The translations under genes were made by a program, and so were the position numbers. DNA of 64,000 nucleotides from JARYGU01 sp033795365 (GTDB lineage Bacteria > Pseudomonadota > Alphaproteobacteria > Rhizobiales > Rhizobiaceae), in the NCBI GenBank assembly GCA_033795365.1, contig JARYGU010000012.1, positions 104,925 through 168,924 of the forward strand, read 5' to 3'. Below are positions 27,373 through 35,554 of the stretch, in pieces (the first letter of the stretch is position 1; the number at the start of each line of letters is the position of its first letter). The notes below the pieces were generated by a model, which saw only the letters and a list, made by a program, of their open reading frames with translations, was not told the DNA's origin and did no database searches.

Positions 27373-28183
27373 TACCCCTCCCGGCAGCCGTCGATCAGGT
27401 CTCTGGCGCGGCTTTCTGGACCGGCCGAACACCGATCGCGTCAAGACGATCGGCATGTCGCTGCTGGTGGCCATCGGCTGCGGCGTGACCGTCTCGGTCG
27501 CGACTGTCACCCTGCGTCCGATCCAGCAGGCCAATATCGCCGCCCAGCAACAGGGCCGCATGGTCGCAATGCTGGAGAACCTGCCCGGGATCGGCGAGAT
27601 ATTAAAGGAATCCGGCGCGAGCGGCGTCGAAACACTCGTCATCGACCTCGCCAGCGGAACGGTCGCCGCCGATATCGACCCGGCGAGCTTCGATCAGCGC
27701 GCCGCGGCGGCGGATACTGAAAGAAGCACGACCGTACCACGCGCGGACGACCTCGCGGGTCTCGGCCGCCGTGAGAATCACGCGCTCGTCTACCTTCTGC
27801 GCCGCGGCGACGATCTGGCGCTCGTCGTGCTTCCGGTTCGCGGCGCGGGATATCAGTCGACCATCCGCGCCTATCTGGCGCTGGAAGCCGATCTCGACAC
27901 GGTCGCCGCCTTCACTGTCTACGAACAGGGAGAAACGCCGGGCCTCGGCGCTCGTATCGCCGAGGATGGCTGGCAGGCGCAATGGGCGGGCAAGCGCATC
28001 TTCGACGATGGCGATTTCGCTATTTCCGTGGTGCGCGGAAATGCCAGCGGCCCCTACGAGGTCGACGGCATCTCCGGGGCCAGCGTCACCGGCTATGCGA
28101 TCTCCGACATGCTCGAATTCTGGATGAGCGAGCACGGCTTTGGACCTTTCCTCGACAAATTGAAGAAAGGAGAAATCCGGTGA
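27365..28183 (+). CDS. nqrC: Na+-NQR subunit C
   Basis: Periplasm-facing flavoprotein subunit, 272 residues, with one N-terminal membrane helix (TIGMSLLVAIGCGVTVSVATVTL) and an FMN-bind domain. The flavinylation site reads DGISGASVT, with Ser where nearly all NqrC proteins have the FMN-accepting Thr (SGAT). Ser might still accept FMN from ApbE, which is encoded in the same operon. The gene overlaps nqrB by 8 bases, and its stop overlaps the GTG of nqrD. Otherwise length and order are normal. Confidence 0.92.
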   Translation: MADTPPGSRRSGLWRGFLDRPNTDRVKTIGMSLLVAIGCGVTVSVATVTLRPIQQANIAAQQQGRMVAMLENLPGIGEILKESGASGVETLVIDLASGTVAADIDPASFDQRAAAADTERSTTVPRADDLAGLGRRENHALVYLLRRGDDLALVVLPVRGAGYQSTIRAYLALEADLDTVAAFTVYEQGETPGLGARIAEDGWQAQWAGKRIFDDGDFAISVVRGNASGPYEVDGISGASVTGYAISDMLEFWMSEHGFGPFLDKLKKGEIR

Positions 28184-28839
28184 CGATCGCCTTCCGCAAC
28201 CTGACCGACCCTCTCGTCGACAAGAACCCTGTCACCGTGCACATTCTCGGCATCTGCTCGGCGCTCGCGGTCACGACATCGATGTCGACCGCTCTCACCA
28301 TGTCGATCGCCCTGACCGTCGTGCTCGGCCTTTCGGCCGGCATCATCAGCGCGATCCGCCGCCATATCCCGTCCTCCGTCCGCATCATCCTGCAGATCAC
28401 CATCATCGCCTCCCTGGTCATCGTCGCCGACCAGTTTCTGCAGGCCTTTGCCTATGAGATGAGCCAGCGGCTGACGGTGTTCGTGTCGCTGATCGCGACC
28501 AACTGTATCGTGCTCGGCCGCACCGAAGCCTATGCGCTGCACAATCCAGTGTTACCCAGCATGGTGGACGGCGTCGGCAACGGGCTGGGCTACAGCCTCG
28601 TCCTGCTGACGGTCGCGGCGATCCGCGAACTGTTCGGCTCGGGCAGCCTGTTCGGCATCGGCGTGCTGCCGCTGGTCGCCGACGGCGGCTGGTATCAGCC
28701 GCTGCGCCTGATGCTGCTCGCACCGAGCGCCTTCATCATTCTGGGGCTTCTCGTCTGGGCCGTTCGCAGCCTGCGACCGGCCCAGACGGAAGCGCCCGAG
28801 TTCGAGCTGCGCGAGCAGGAAAGGGCGGCGGAGACATGA
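28180..28839 (+). CDS. nqrD: Na+-NQR subunit D
   Basis: Membrane subunit of 219 residues with six hydrophobic segments. It starts at GTG 28180 (AAGGAG upstream), overlapping the nqrC stop, and reads VTIAFRNLTDPLVDKNPVTVHILG. Cys 26 in LGICSALA and the Cys in ATNCIVLGRTEAYA correspond to the pair that, with two Cys of NqrE, holds the intramembrane [2Fe-2S] centre. A longer frame to 27982 is only the nqrC antiphase. The charged tail (EFELREQERAAET) is typical enough. Confidence 0.94.
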   Translation: MTIAFRNLTDPLVDKNPVTVHILGICSALAVTTSMSTALTMSIALTVVLGLSAGIISAIRRHIPSSVRIILQITIIASLVIVADQFLQAFAYEMSQRLTVFVSLIATNCIVLGRTEAYALHNPVLPSMVDGVGNGLGYSLVLLTVAAIRELFGSGSLFGIGVLPLVADGGWYQPLRLMLLAPSAFIILGLLVWAVRSLRPAQTEAPEFELREQERAAET

Positions 28840-29438
28840 TCGAACTGTTCCAGCGCTCCATTTTCGAAGAGAATCTGGCGCTGTCCTTCTTCCTCGGCAT
28901 GTGCACCTTCCTCGCCGTCTCCAAGCGCGTGGAAACGGCATTCGGCGTGGGCGTGGCGCTGATCGTGGTGCAGTCGATCAGCGTCCCCTTGAACTATCTG
29001 CTGCATGCCCATGTTCTCAGCGCAGGTGCACTCGGCTGGGCCGGCCTGCCGGATGTCGATCTCGGCTTCATGCGGCTCATCACCTTCATCGGCATCGTCG
29101 CGGCGATGGTGCAGATCATCGAAATGCTGCTCGATCGCTACGTGCCCGCTCTTTATAGCGCGCTTGGCATCTACCTACCGCTTCTCGCCATCAACTGCGC
29201 CATCATCGGCGGCAGCCTGTTCATGGTCGAGCGGCAATATGACCTTGCCGAAAGCACGGTTTACGGCGTCGGCACAGGCATCGGCTGGGCGCTTGCGATC
29301 GTCACGCTGGCGGCGGTCCGCGAGCGATTGCGCTACGCCAACGTTCCCGAAGGCTTGCAGGGCCTCGGCATCGCCTTCATCGTCACGGGCCTTCTGTCGA
29401 TGGCGTTCTCCGCTTTCGTGGGAGTGCGCGTGCTATGA
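28836..29438 (+). CDS. nqrE: Na+-NQR subunit E
   Basis: Membrane subunit of 200 residues with six hydrophobic segments, the inverted partner of NqrD. Cys 23 in GMCTFLAVSKRVETAFG and the Cys in LAINCAIIGGSLFM are the expected iron-sulfur ligands. Length equals that of other NqrE proteins (about 198). It overlaps nqrD and nqrF by 4 bases each, indicating translational coupling. Confidence 0.95.
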   Translation: MIELFQRSIFEENLALSFFLGMCTFLAVSKRVETAFGVGVALIVVQSISVPLNYLLHAHVLSAGALGWAGLPDVDLGFMRLITFIGIVAAMVQIIEMLLDRYVPALYSALGIYLPLLAINCAIIGGSLFMVERQYDLAESTVYGVGTGIGWALAIVTLAAVRERLRYANVPEGLQGLGIAFIVTGLLSMAFSAFVGVRVL

Positions 29439-30655
29439 CGGAGATCCTGCTCGGCATCGGCTTCATTTCCGTGCTGCTCGTCGTACTTGCAGCTCTTGTC
29501 CATACGGTCCGGGACTATCTGCTGCCGTCACGGCCTGTCGCGGTCACCGTCAATGGTAAGCGCGAGATCGCGGCTTTGGCTAACTTCAAACTGCTCGACA
29601 TCCTTAACGCCAACGGCGTCGCCGTACCCTCGGGTTGCGCGGGCGCCGGAACTTGCGGCTTGTGCCGGGTGAGCGGGGTTTCGGGAACAGGCGACCCGCT
29701 GCCGACGGAGCGCGCTCGACTTTCGCCTGCCGACGTTCGGGCGGGAACGCGCCTCGCCTGCCAGATCGTCGTGCGAAACGATGTCGCTGTCACCGTGCCG
29801 GACGAGGTCCTCGGCATCACCACGATGCAATGCCGCGTGGCGTCATCGCGCAGCGTCACACCGCTGATCAAGGAAATCGTGCTCGCCCTGCCGGAGGGTG
29901 CGCAATTCGACTTTCGCGCGGGCAATTTCGTTCAGGTCACGGCACCTGCCTACCGCCTCGACTTTTCCGACATCGCGCTGGAGCCGCAGCACGCCGCCGA
30001 ATGGAAGAAGCTCGGCATAGACAAGCTCTCGTCACAGAGCTCCCAGTCGGTCTCTCGCGCCTATTCTGTCGCCAGCCGGCCCCGTGATGCTGGCCTGATC
30101 GTCCTCAACATCCGTCTGGCCACGCCGCCGCCTGCCAAACCGCAGGCGTCTCCCGGCATCGTTTCGTCGTGGCTGTTCGGGCTGCGCGAAGGCGACGCCG
30201 TCGAAGTTGCCGGTCCTTACGGTCACTTCGGGGCTCAGGACAGCGAGCGCGAAATGGTCTTCATCGGCGGCGGCGTCGGTATGGCCCCCTTACGTGCCAT
30301 CATAACGGACATGCTTGAACGGCAGGGAAGCCGGCGCAAGATCAGCTTCTGGTATGGCGCGCGCAGCCGGGGTGAACTGTTCTACGCCGAAGAATTCGAT
30401 GAGCTTGCGCGACGCTACCAGAATTTCCGCTGGGTGCCGGCTCTATCGGAGCCTGCCCGTAACGACGCCTGGGAAGGCGAGACGGGCTTCGTCCACGACG
30501 TCGTCTTCAAGGCCTATCTCAAGGATCACTCGGCGCCGGAGGACTGCGAATATTACCTGTGCGGACCGCCACTGATGATCGAAGCCGTCTACGCGATGCT
30601 CGATGAATGCGGCGTCGAACGCGAAAGCATCTTCAATGACGATTTCGGGATCTAG
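29435..30655 (+). CDS. nqrF: Na+-NQR subunit F (NADH dehydrogenase component)
   Basis: Entry point for NADH electrons. The 406-residue protein has an N-terminal membrane helix, a plant-type [2Fe-2S] ferredoxin domain with Cys 68, 74, 77 and 109, an FAD-binding barrel with SRAYSVASRP and an NADH domain with GGGVGMAPLR and YYLCGPPLM, ending IFNDDFGI. All redox ligands are present and the length is normal. It overlaps nqrE and is followed 4 bases later by apbE. The presence of NqrF distinguishes this operon from Rnf. Confidence 0.96.
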   Translation: MTEILLGIGFISVLLVVLAALVHTVRDYLLPSRPVAVTVNGKREIAALANFKLLDILNANGVAVPSGCAGAGTCGLCRVSGVSGTGDPLPTERARLSPADVRAGTRLACQIVVRNDVAVTVPDEVLGITTMQCRVASSRSVTPLIKEIVLALPEGAQFDFRAGNFVQVTAPAYRLDFSDIALEPQHAAEWKKLGIDKLSSQSSQSVSRAYSVASRPRDAGLIVLNIRLATPPPAKPQASPGIVSSWLFGLREGDAVEVAGPYGHFGAQDSEREMVFIGGGVGMAPLRAIITDMLERQGSRRKISFWYGARSRGELFYAEEFDELARRYQNFRWVPALSEPARNDAWEGETGFVHDVVFKAYLKDHSAPEDCEYYLCGPPLMIEAVYAMLDECGVERESIFNDDFGI

Positions 30656-30659
30656 GAGC

Positions 30660-31634
30660 ATGAAGACTCGGCGCGACATTTTGCTTGGACTGGGTGGCCT
30701 GGCTGGACTGATGTCCATGGCGTCATTCGCGTGGGCCGATGCTGGCGATTTGGTGCGCATCTCCGGTCGCGCCTTCGGCACGAGATGGCAGGTCACCGTA
30801 CCCGCTGACGCCGATGCCGGTGGGCTTGGTGCGGACCTGCGAAAAATACTGGCGGGGATCGATCAGTCGATGAGCCCGTTTCGCGCCGATTCTGAGCTTT
30901 CTCAATTCAACCATCGCTCGAGCACTGCACCGTTCGCAGTCTCCGTTCCATTTAGAACCGTCGCTGGCAAAGCCCTGGAGATCGCGCGGTTGACCGATGG
31001 CGCGTTCGATCCGGGCGTCGGGCCAGATGTCCATCGTTACGGTTTCGGGCCGATCGCATCGGGGCAATCCGGTCCTCATATCGCTTTTGCCCTCGGCGCC
31101 GAAGGCCTATCCAAGGCGGAGCCGGAACTGTCGCTCGATCTGTGCGGCATTGCCAAGGGCTACGCCGTGGACCGGCTTGCAGAACACCTGGCTGCGCAGG
31201 GCGTGCTTGGTTTCCTGATCGAGGTGGGAGGTGAAGTCTCTGCCCGCGGCCGGAGACCTGACGGCGCTCCCTGGCGCGTGGGCATTGCAGATCCGCTACG
31301 CACGGGCATCCATACGGCACTTCCCTTGACAGACATGGCGATGGCCACCTCGGGTGACGCCATCAACGCCTATGAGATTGCCGGCCGCCGCTACAGTCAT
31401 ACGATCGACCCCGCCACCCGCGAGCCGGTTCACAACAGCGTTGCCTCGGTTTCCGTCCTGGCCCCGACGGCGCTGGAGGCCGATGCATTTGCGACAGCGC
31501 TTCTGGTGATGGGGTCCGAACGCGGCCTTGCCTTCGCCACCGCCAATCGTCTGCCCGTGCTTTATCTGCTGCGAAACCCGGACGGCCTCGAAGTCAGAGC
31601 CAACAGGCTCTTCGTCGATCACGGGAGGGCATGA
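30660..31634 (+). CDS. apbE: FAD:protein FMN transferase
   Basis: Attaches FMN covalently to NqrB/NqrC-type Thr or Ser residues in the periplasm. The 324-residue protein opens with a Tat-like signal (KTRRDILLGLGGLAGLM), followed by FGTRWQVTV, DGAFDPGVGP, DLCGIAKGYAVDR, VGGEVSARG and ATSGDAINAYE with SHTIDPAT, all ApbE hallmarks. It starts 4 bases after nqrF with a GGAG site. Its co-location supports flavinylation of NqrC here despite the unusual SGAS site. Confidence 0.94.
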   Translation: MKTRRDILLGLGGLAGLMSMASFAWADAGDLVRISGRAFGTRWQVTVPADADAGGLGADLRKILAGIDQSMSPFRADSELSQFNHRSSTAPFAVSVPFRTVAGKALEIARLTDGAFDPGVGPDVHRYGFGPIASGQSGPHIAFALGAEGLSKAEPELSLDLCGIAKGYAVDRLAEHLAAQGVLGFLIEVGGEVSARGRRPDGAPWRVGIADPLRTGIHTALPLTDMAMATSGDAINAYEIAGRRYSHTIDPATREPVHNSVASVSVLAPTALEADAFATALLVMGSERGLAFATANRLPVLYLLRNPDGLEVRANRLFVDHGRA

Positions 31635-31637
31635 GAC

Positions 31638-31799
31638 ATGCAGACGGTTATCGCCGCCATTCTTCTGACCGGGGTCGCCATGCTGGCGCTGTCCGCCGGC
31701 CTTCTTGCCGGCCGCGCGCCACTGAAAGGATCGTGCGGTGGCGCGGCCTGCGGCGGCAAGTGCCAAGCGTGCGAAAGACCCGGAGGAATGAAACGATGA
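31638..31799 (+). CDS. nqrM: Na+-NQR maturation protein
   Basis: Small 53-residue membrane protein with one helix (VIAAILLTGVAMLALSAGLLAG) and a cysteine-rich tail, LKGSCGGAACGGKCQAC, which fits the NqrM (DUF539) pattern KGSCGG...C..C. NqrM is needed to mature Na+-NQR, probably by delivering iron to the NqrD/NqrE site. It starts 3 bases after apbE, the usual position, and its TGA overlaps the ATG of the next CBS gene. Confidence 0.85.
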   Translation: MQTVIAAILLTGVAMLALSAGLLAGRAPLKGSCGGAACGGKCQACERPGGMKR

Positions 31800-32191
31800 A
31801 GCTCGACACGGTTGCCGATCATATGCGCACCGACCTGATCACGCTGACTCCGGACATGGAAATCGTGCGCGCCGTCTCCGTCCTGATGCAGAACGAAGTG
31901 TCGGGCGCATGCGTGATCGACGACGCGGGCGATCTCGTCGGCGTCCTGTCGAAGCGCGATTGCCTGAAGGCCGCGCTCAACGCCTCCTATTACAAACAAT
32001 GGGGCGGCAGCGTCGCCGACTATATGAGTACCGAGCTCGAAACGCTCGATGCGGGCATCGATATCGTCGAAGCCTGCGAGCGTTTCGTTGCAAGCTCGTT
32101 CAGACGGTTCCCCGTTGTTCGCCATGGCCGCCTTGTTGGCCAGATCAGCCGTACCGACGTCCTCAATGCCCTTTCGCGGCAATGGACATGA
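31796..32191 (+). CDS. Tandem CBS-domain protein
   Basis: Cytosolic 131-residue protein consisting almost only of two CBS motifs (MRTDLITLTPDMEIVRAVSVL with LVGVLSKRDCL, then YMSTELETLDAGIDIVEACE with LVGQISRTDVL). CBS pairs generally bind AMP, ATP or related ligands. It overlaps nqrM by 4 bases, so it is part of the nqr operon and might tune the pump to energy charge; that role is inferred. No catalytic domain is attached. Confidence 0.9.
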   Translation: MKLDTVADHMRTDLITLTPDMEIVRAVSVLMQNEVSGACVIDDAGDLVGVLSKRDCLKAALNASYYKQWGGSVADYMSTELETLDAGIDIVEACERFVASSFRRFPVVRHGRLVGQISRTDVLNALSRQWT

Positions 32192-32225
32192 GCTGACACT
32201 CTTCACAAAAAGGAAAGGACAGATC

Positions 32226-32888
32226 ATGACACAACAGCTTTCGAGAAGGCTTTTTCTCGCCGGAACCAGTGCCGCCGCATCCGCTGGCATCGTCGGTGCG
32301 GCCAACGCACAGACGCCCGCAGGCGGTGCCGCCAGTGTCTCGGTGCAGGAGGCTCTTAAGCAGCGCCGCTCGACAAAGCGCTTCGGGCGTGCCGACGTTC
32401 CCCGCGAAACAGTGCTGGAAGTCTTGTGGGCAGCCAATGGCGTGAACCGCCCGGACGAAGGCAAGACCACAGCACCCGCCTGGCACGGCTCGAAGGACGT
32501 CGACATCTATGTCGCCCTCGAGGATGGCGTCAGCCTCTACAATTCTGCTGCCAATACACTCGAAAAAGTGTCCGATGCGGATATCCGCGCCGATGTCAGC
32601 CCCACGGCGTTCGTGCGGCGTGCACCGGTCGTGCTGATCTATGTTTCGGACGGCGAGAAGCTGGCGGCCGCCGCCGGCGATATCGCGACGTCCGCGCCAG
32701 AAGAACTGGTCATCGCCGCACGCGTCAACTCGGCCATCATGGCGCAGAATGTCTATCTGTTCTGCGCCGCAGAAGGGCTCGGCACGTGCCTTTTGGGTAC
32801 CGTGGACCGGACAGCCGTCAAAACGGCGTTGAAGTTCCCCGATCATCTTACCGTGACATATATCCAGCCTGTGGGTGAGATCGGCTGA
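32226..32888 (+). CDS. Nitroreductase-family (SagB-type) oxidoreductase with Tat signal
   Basis: A 220-residue exported flavoprotein candidate. The N-terminus has a twin-arginine signal (LSRRLFLAGTSAAASAG, cleavage near ANA-Q). The rest follows the nitroreductase fold: LKQRRSTKRFGRADVP at the FMN-binding start, LEVLWAANGVNRP, and INSAIMAQ-like NSAIMAQNVYLFCAAEGLGTC. It follows the CBS gene by 34 bases and is probably in the nqr transcript. The substrate is unknown; as a periplasmic FMN protein near ApbE it could be an alternative electron acceptor. Confidence 0.85.
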   Translation: MTQQLSRRLFLAGTSAAASAGIVGAANAQTPAGGAASVSVQEALKQRRSTKRFGRADVPRETVLEVLWAANGVNRPDEGKTTAPAWHGSKDVDIYVALEDGVSLYNSAANTLEKVSDADIRADVSPTAFVRRAPVVLIYVSDGEKLAAAAGDIATSAPEELVIAARVNSAIMAQNVYLFCAAEGLGTCLLGTVDRTAVKTALKFPDHLTVTYIQPVGEIG

Positions 32889-32958
32889 TCCGGGAGGTGG
32901 TCGCAGACCGGAACGTGAGCTCAGCTGCTCGTTCGGCGCTCGCGCCGGAGGGAATGCT

Positions 32959-33927
32959 GTGACGGTCGCAATTATCTGGTCGGTAGCTGGCCTGCTGGCT
33001 CTCGTCGGCGGAGCCGAAATGCTGGTGCGGGGCGGTTCGACGCTCGCGCGCCAGCTTGGCATTTCACCGCTGGTCATCGGACTTACAGTCGTCGCATTCG
33101 GAACGAGCACGCCGGAGCTTGCCGTTGGCATCGATGCCGCCCTGTCAGGAGAGGGAGGATTGGTGGTCGGCAACATCGCCGGCACGAACACCTTCAACCT
33201 GCTGTTTATCCTTGGCTTGTGCGCGCTCCTCAGACCCGTGGTCTTGGAGCCCGCCTCGCTCAGGTTTGAGCTTCCTGCAATGGTTGTCGCCGCAGCGGCC
33301 TTCTGGGCTTTAGCAGCAGACGGCTCCCTATCGCGGACCGAGGGCATCATGTTTCTGCTTGGCGGGGTCGGCTATACGATCCTGATCGTCCGGAGTGCGC
33401 GCAAGAGAATCTCCCAGGCCGAGAAAGAGTTGCCTGCCCTGCCTCGTAGGGTGCGGGAGGATCCGCACGCAGGATCGATCAGCGCAGTAGCCATGGTTGT
33501 CGGGATTGCGATAATCGTTGCAGGCGCCGACTGGCTCGTCTGGGGATCGACCGAACTCGCCCGCCGGCTGCAGGTCTCCGAGGCCCGCATCGGCCTGACC
33601 ATCGTCGCTATCGGCACGTCGAGCCCCGAGCTCGTGACGACAATCGTCTCGACGATGCGCAACGAACGCGACATCGCCGTCGGTAACCTTCTCGGCAGCG
33701 GCTTCTATAACATCGCTGTTATCCTGGGCCTGACCATGTTGGTTCCAGGCAATCCGATGTCGGTGGAGGACAACCTGATCTCCGTCGACATCCCCGTCAT
33801 GGCGGCGGCCACGCTGCTTTGTGTTCCGGCCTTTCTCAGCGGCAAGAGACTTTCCCGGGCCGAAGGCGCGGGCTTCGTCTGCTGCTACATCGGATATTTC
33901 GCTTACCTTATTCTCGCTCGGGGTTGA
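32959..33927 (+). CDS. Calcium/sodium:cation antiporter (CaCA family, YrbG-like)
   Basis: Inner-membrane exchanger of 322 residues with the two inverted CaCA repeats. Ion-binding motifs GTSTPEL (near residue 50) and GTSSPEL (near 215) are both present, with about ten hydrophobic segments. GTG 32959 is preferred because GGAGGG precedes it at good spacing; the longer frame from 32875 overlaps the preceding gene. A Na+-coupled exchanger downstream of a sodium pump is a logical pairing, but the exchange ions are inferred. Confidence 0.9.
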   Translation: MTVAIIWSVAGLLALVGGAEMLVRGGSTLARQLGISPLVIGLTVVAFGTSTPELAVGIDAALSGEGGLVVGNIAGTNTFNLLFILGLCALLRPVVLEPASLRFELPAMVVAAAAFWALAADGSLSRTEGIMFLLGGVGYTILIVRSARKRISQAEKELPALPRRVREDPHAGSISAVAMVVGIAIIVAGADWLVWGSTELARRLQVSEARIGLTIVAIGTSSPELVTTIVSTMRNERDIAVGNLLGSGFYNIAVILGLTMLVPGNPMSVEDNLISVDIPVMAAATLLCVPAFLSGKRLSRAEGAGFVCCYIGYFAYLILARG

Positions 33928-34133
33928 TTTTGATGAGGCTGTATACGAATTTTGAGCGTAATCGACTCGTTTTGAGACGTATTGAATTGACCTTCGAAAA
34001 CTGCGGACAAGGTAGCAACTACGCGTTGCGCGGGCAGATATTACAGGTCATGCGTCTGCTTCGAAGAGCAAGTTGTGATGTTTGCCCGTCCCCGCAACCA
34101 TCTTTACTTGCTCGGGGCGCAAGTGAAGATTAG

Positions 34134-34151
34134 ATCCTGCCCCCGCAACCA
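34134..34151 (+). other. Possible attachment site: 3' tail of initiator tRNA (tRNA-fMet)
   Basis: ATCCTGCCCCCGCAACCA equals the last 18 bases I recall for alphaproteobacterial tRNA-fMet, including the encoded CCA, but no upstream tRNA body precedes it. Such displaced tails mark integration of islands into tRNA genes. A terminator-like hairpin follows at 34170, as it would after a native tRNA. The match is from memory. Confidence 0.5.
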
Positions 34152-34167
34152 GTTCAAGCATAATTCC

Positions 34168-34317
34168 ATAACCGCCTCCATATAACCGGGGGCGGTTTTG
34201 CCTTTTATGGGGCAGTCACAACGCACAGCGGAAGCCACAGAACGTCCCGCAAAATGCGGGCGTTCCATCATTCATGTGTCCCAATGCATAACCGCTTCAT
34301 ATAGCAAGGGGCAGTTA
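34168..34317 (+). repeat. Imperfect direct repeat, two 30-31-base copies
   Basis: Copy 1 (34168-34198) begins CATAACCGCCTCCATATA and copy 2 (34287-34317) begins CATAACCGCTTCATATAG; both end in a GGGGC(G/A)GTT segment. The copies are 119 bases apart. Copy 1 folds into the hairpin above; copy 2 has a weakened stem. Confidence 0.5.
34170..34197 (+). terminator. Terminator-like hairpin after the tRNA tail
   Basis: AACCGCC (34170-34176) pairs with GGCGGTT (34191-34197) around a 14-base loop and runs into TTTG. It is the expected type of structure downstream of a tRNA gene. Confidence 0.45.
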
Positions 34318-34348
34318 ATTCTGTTGGCAGATCACCAAGGATAAAAAA

Positions 34349-34692
34349 ATGCGGCTGGAAATGACATTCCTCGTTTTGATGATGTCGGCAACGACAGTCA
34401 TTGCACAGCACGAGCTTGTTCCGCCCGAAAGGCAAGAGGAATACAGCCGGGTAACATCAGACCTGTTCCTAGCGAACGCTTGCGCCAAACGTCTGGATTG
34501 GAAAAAATATCTATAGCAAGGCCACCGAAGTCTTCGTGGCGTTCGCCAAACAGAACAACTTCCCAGACGCCGAGAATCTTGCACGAACGACGGCCGCTGA
34601 AATCGCCGAAAAAGTAGATGGCAGTGAGGAGAATGCATCTGATGCGACTTGCAGCGCCCTCTCGGATAGGATGAAGGCGGCCGGCACCAGAT
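34349..34692 (+). pseudogene. Small secreted hypothetical protein with frameshift
   Basis: The frame starts MRLEMTFLVLMMSATTVIAQ, a clear signal peptide, and continues for about 55 codons to an early TAG after DWKKYL. Removing one A from the six-A run at 34502-34507 restores DWKNIYSKATEVFVAFAKQN and a further 60 residues ending MKAAGTR at 34692. The mature protein would have about 95 residues with two cysteines (ANACAK, ATCSAL), perhaps a disulfide. I do not recognise the family. Damage could be real or a homopolymer error. Confidence 0.55.
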
Positions 34693-34891
34693 AGCGGAAA
34701 AGGATCATGTCCCAGGGAGTGGTGTAGGTGGCGGCTTTGGTCGCCGCGTTCTCCGGCTTGGGCCGGGATGATCAGCGCGCCACGGCTGGCAGGCTGATGA
34801 GCGGATCATCGCTCATTTGGCTGATGTGACGTGCTCCCCTGGAATGTCCTCGCTTTGAGGTTAGTCTATTCTCCGGAGATGGAGACAGAGA

Positions 34892-35026
34892 ATGAAGCGA
34901 TCCCGTTTCAGCGACGAGCAGATCATCGGCATTTTGAAGGAGCACCAGGCCGGTTTGTAGGCTGTTGAGTTGTGCCGCAAATACGGTGTGAGCGATGCCA
35001 CCTTCTACAAGTGGCGCTCGAAGTAT
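34892..35026 (+). mobile_element. IS3-family transposase OrfA remnant
   Basis: MKRSRFSDEQIIGILKEHQ, then a TAG, then AVELCRKYGVSDATFYKWR is the helix-turn-helix part of an IS407/IS51-group OrfA. The in-frame TAG at the 23rd codon and the loss of everything after WRSKY show that it is a dead fragment. The stretch 34693-34891 before it holds only the probable IS end and nothing else I can name. Confidence 0.8.
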
Positions 35027-35114
35027 GTAAGCGACAAGCAGACCGCATCTGGCAAGGCTAATGGCGATCAGGCTATGGCACCAGGCATCTGATTTTCTCT
35101 GATTGTGAGGATCT

Positions 35115-35469
35115 ATGTCTACGCCTACGGCTAGCCTTAGAATGATCCATATGATTGAGGCCGTGACGGATCGACTTGAGGGGTCTCCCCGGCAGTTGCG
35201 TCGTTTGTGGTCCGACGAATTCAAGCTCGAGGCAGTTGAGGAGGCTTGCCGACCTGGAGTGAATATCTCGGCGATCGCACGACGGATCGGTATAACTCCC
35301 TCGCAACTCTATAGGTGGCGGCGAGATCTTTGTGACCGAGAGCGCCCCGGAGCCATCGGCGTTGACCGAAAGCCAGACGGGATCTGTGATCGCGATCAGC
35401 TCGGCCATCGAGATCGTTATCGGCGACGTCGTTGTCCGGGCGGGAGCGGATACCGATGAAGCAGCGTAA
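35115..35469 (+). pseudogene. tnpA: IS66-family TnpA (OrfA) with frameshift
   Basis: The N-terminal part RRLWSDEFKLEAVEEACRP, NISAIARRIGITPSQLYRWR is the HTH protein of IS66 elements. After RWRRDL the frame breaks; deleting one T at 35329-35331 gives VTESAPEPSALTES and then AIEIVIGDVVVRAGAD, the typical TnpA tail, to a TAA at 35469. It is followed by a TnpB fragment in the usual overlapping arrangement. The element is clearly decayed. Confidence 0.8.
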
Positions 35470-35554
35470 TCCGAGCGTTGCGGTCAGCATGATCCCGTCT
35501 AACGTAAAAGTCTTTCTGGCGAGCCATCCGATCGACTTCCGTAGGGGGCCGGAT
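35456..35554 (+). pseudogene. tnpB: IS66-family TnpB fragment
   Basis: MIPSNVKVFLASHPIDFRRG is the start of the IS66 TnpB (Orf2) accessory protein; after RRGPD the similarity ends abruptly. The bases 35555-35840 that follow are a mixture I cannot name, with GC falling towards 35760. Confidence 0.7.

Larger units (their letters stand above)
33928..34348. other. Intergenic boundary region
   Basis: About 420 bases with no gene I can support. It contains the tRNA-fMet-like tail (34134-34151), a related CCCCGCAACCA at 34090-34100, two imperfect copies of a 31-base hairpin-forming repeat and a further hairpin CCCGCA-AAA-TGCGGG at 34246-34260. It separates the intact energy block from IS-rich debris. 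Confidence 0.5.

Noticed and set aside
25322..30655. Operon read as Rnf instead of Nqr
   Set aside because: Subunit F has the ferredoxin-FAD-NADH layout of NqrF, subunit A is NqrA-like and nqrM is present; no RnfB ferredoxin or RnfC cluster motifs are seen.
32163..33350. 395-codon minus-strand open frame
   Set aside because: Antisense to the nitroreductase-like and CaCA genes, both of which have clear motifs.
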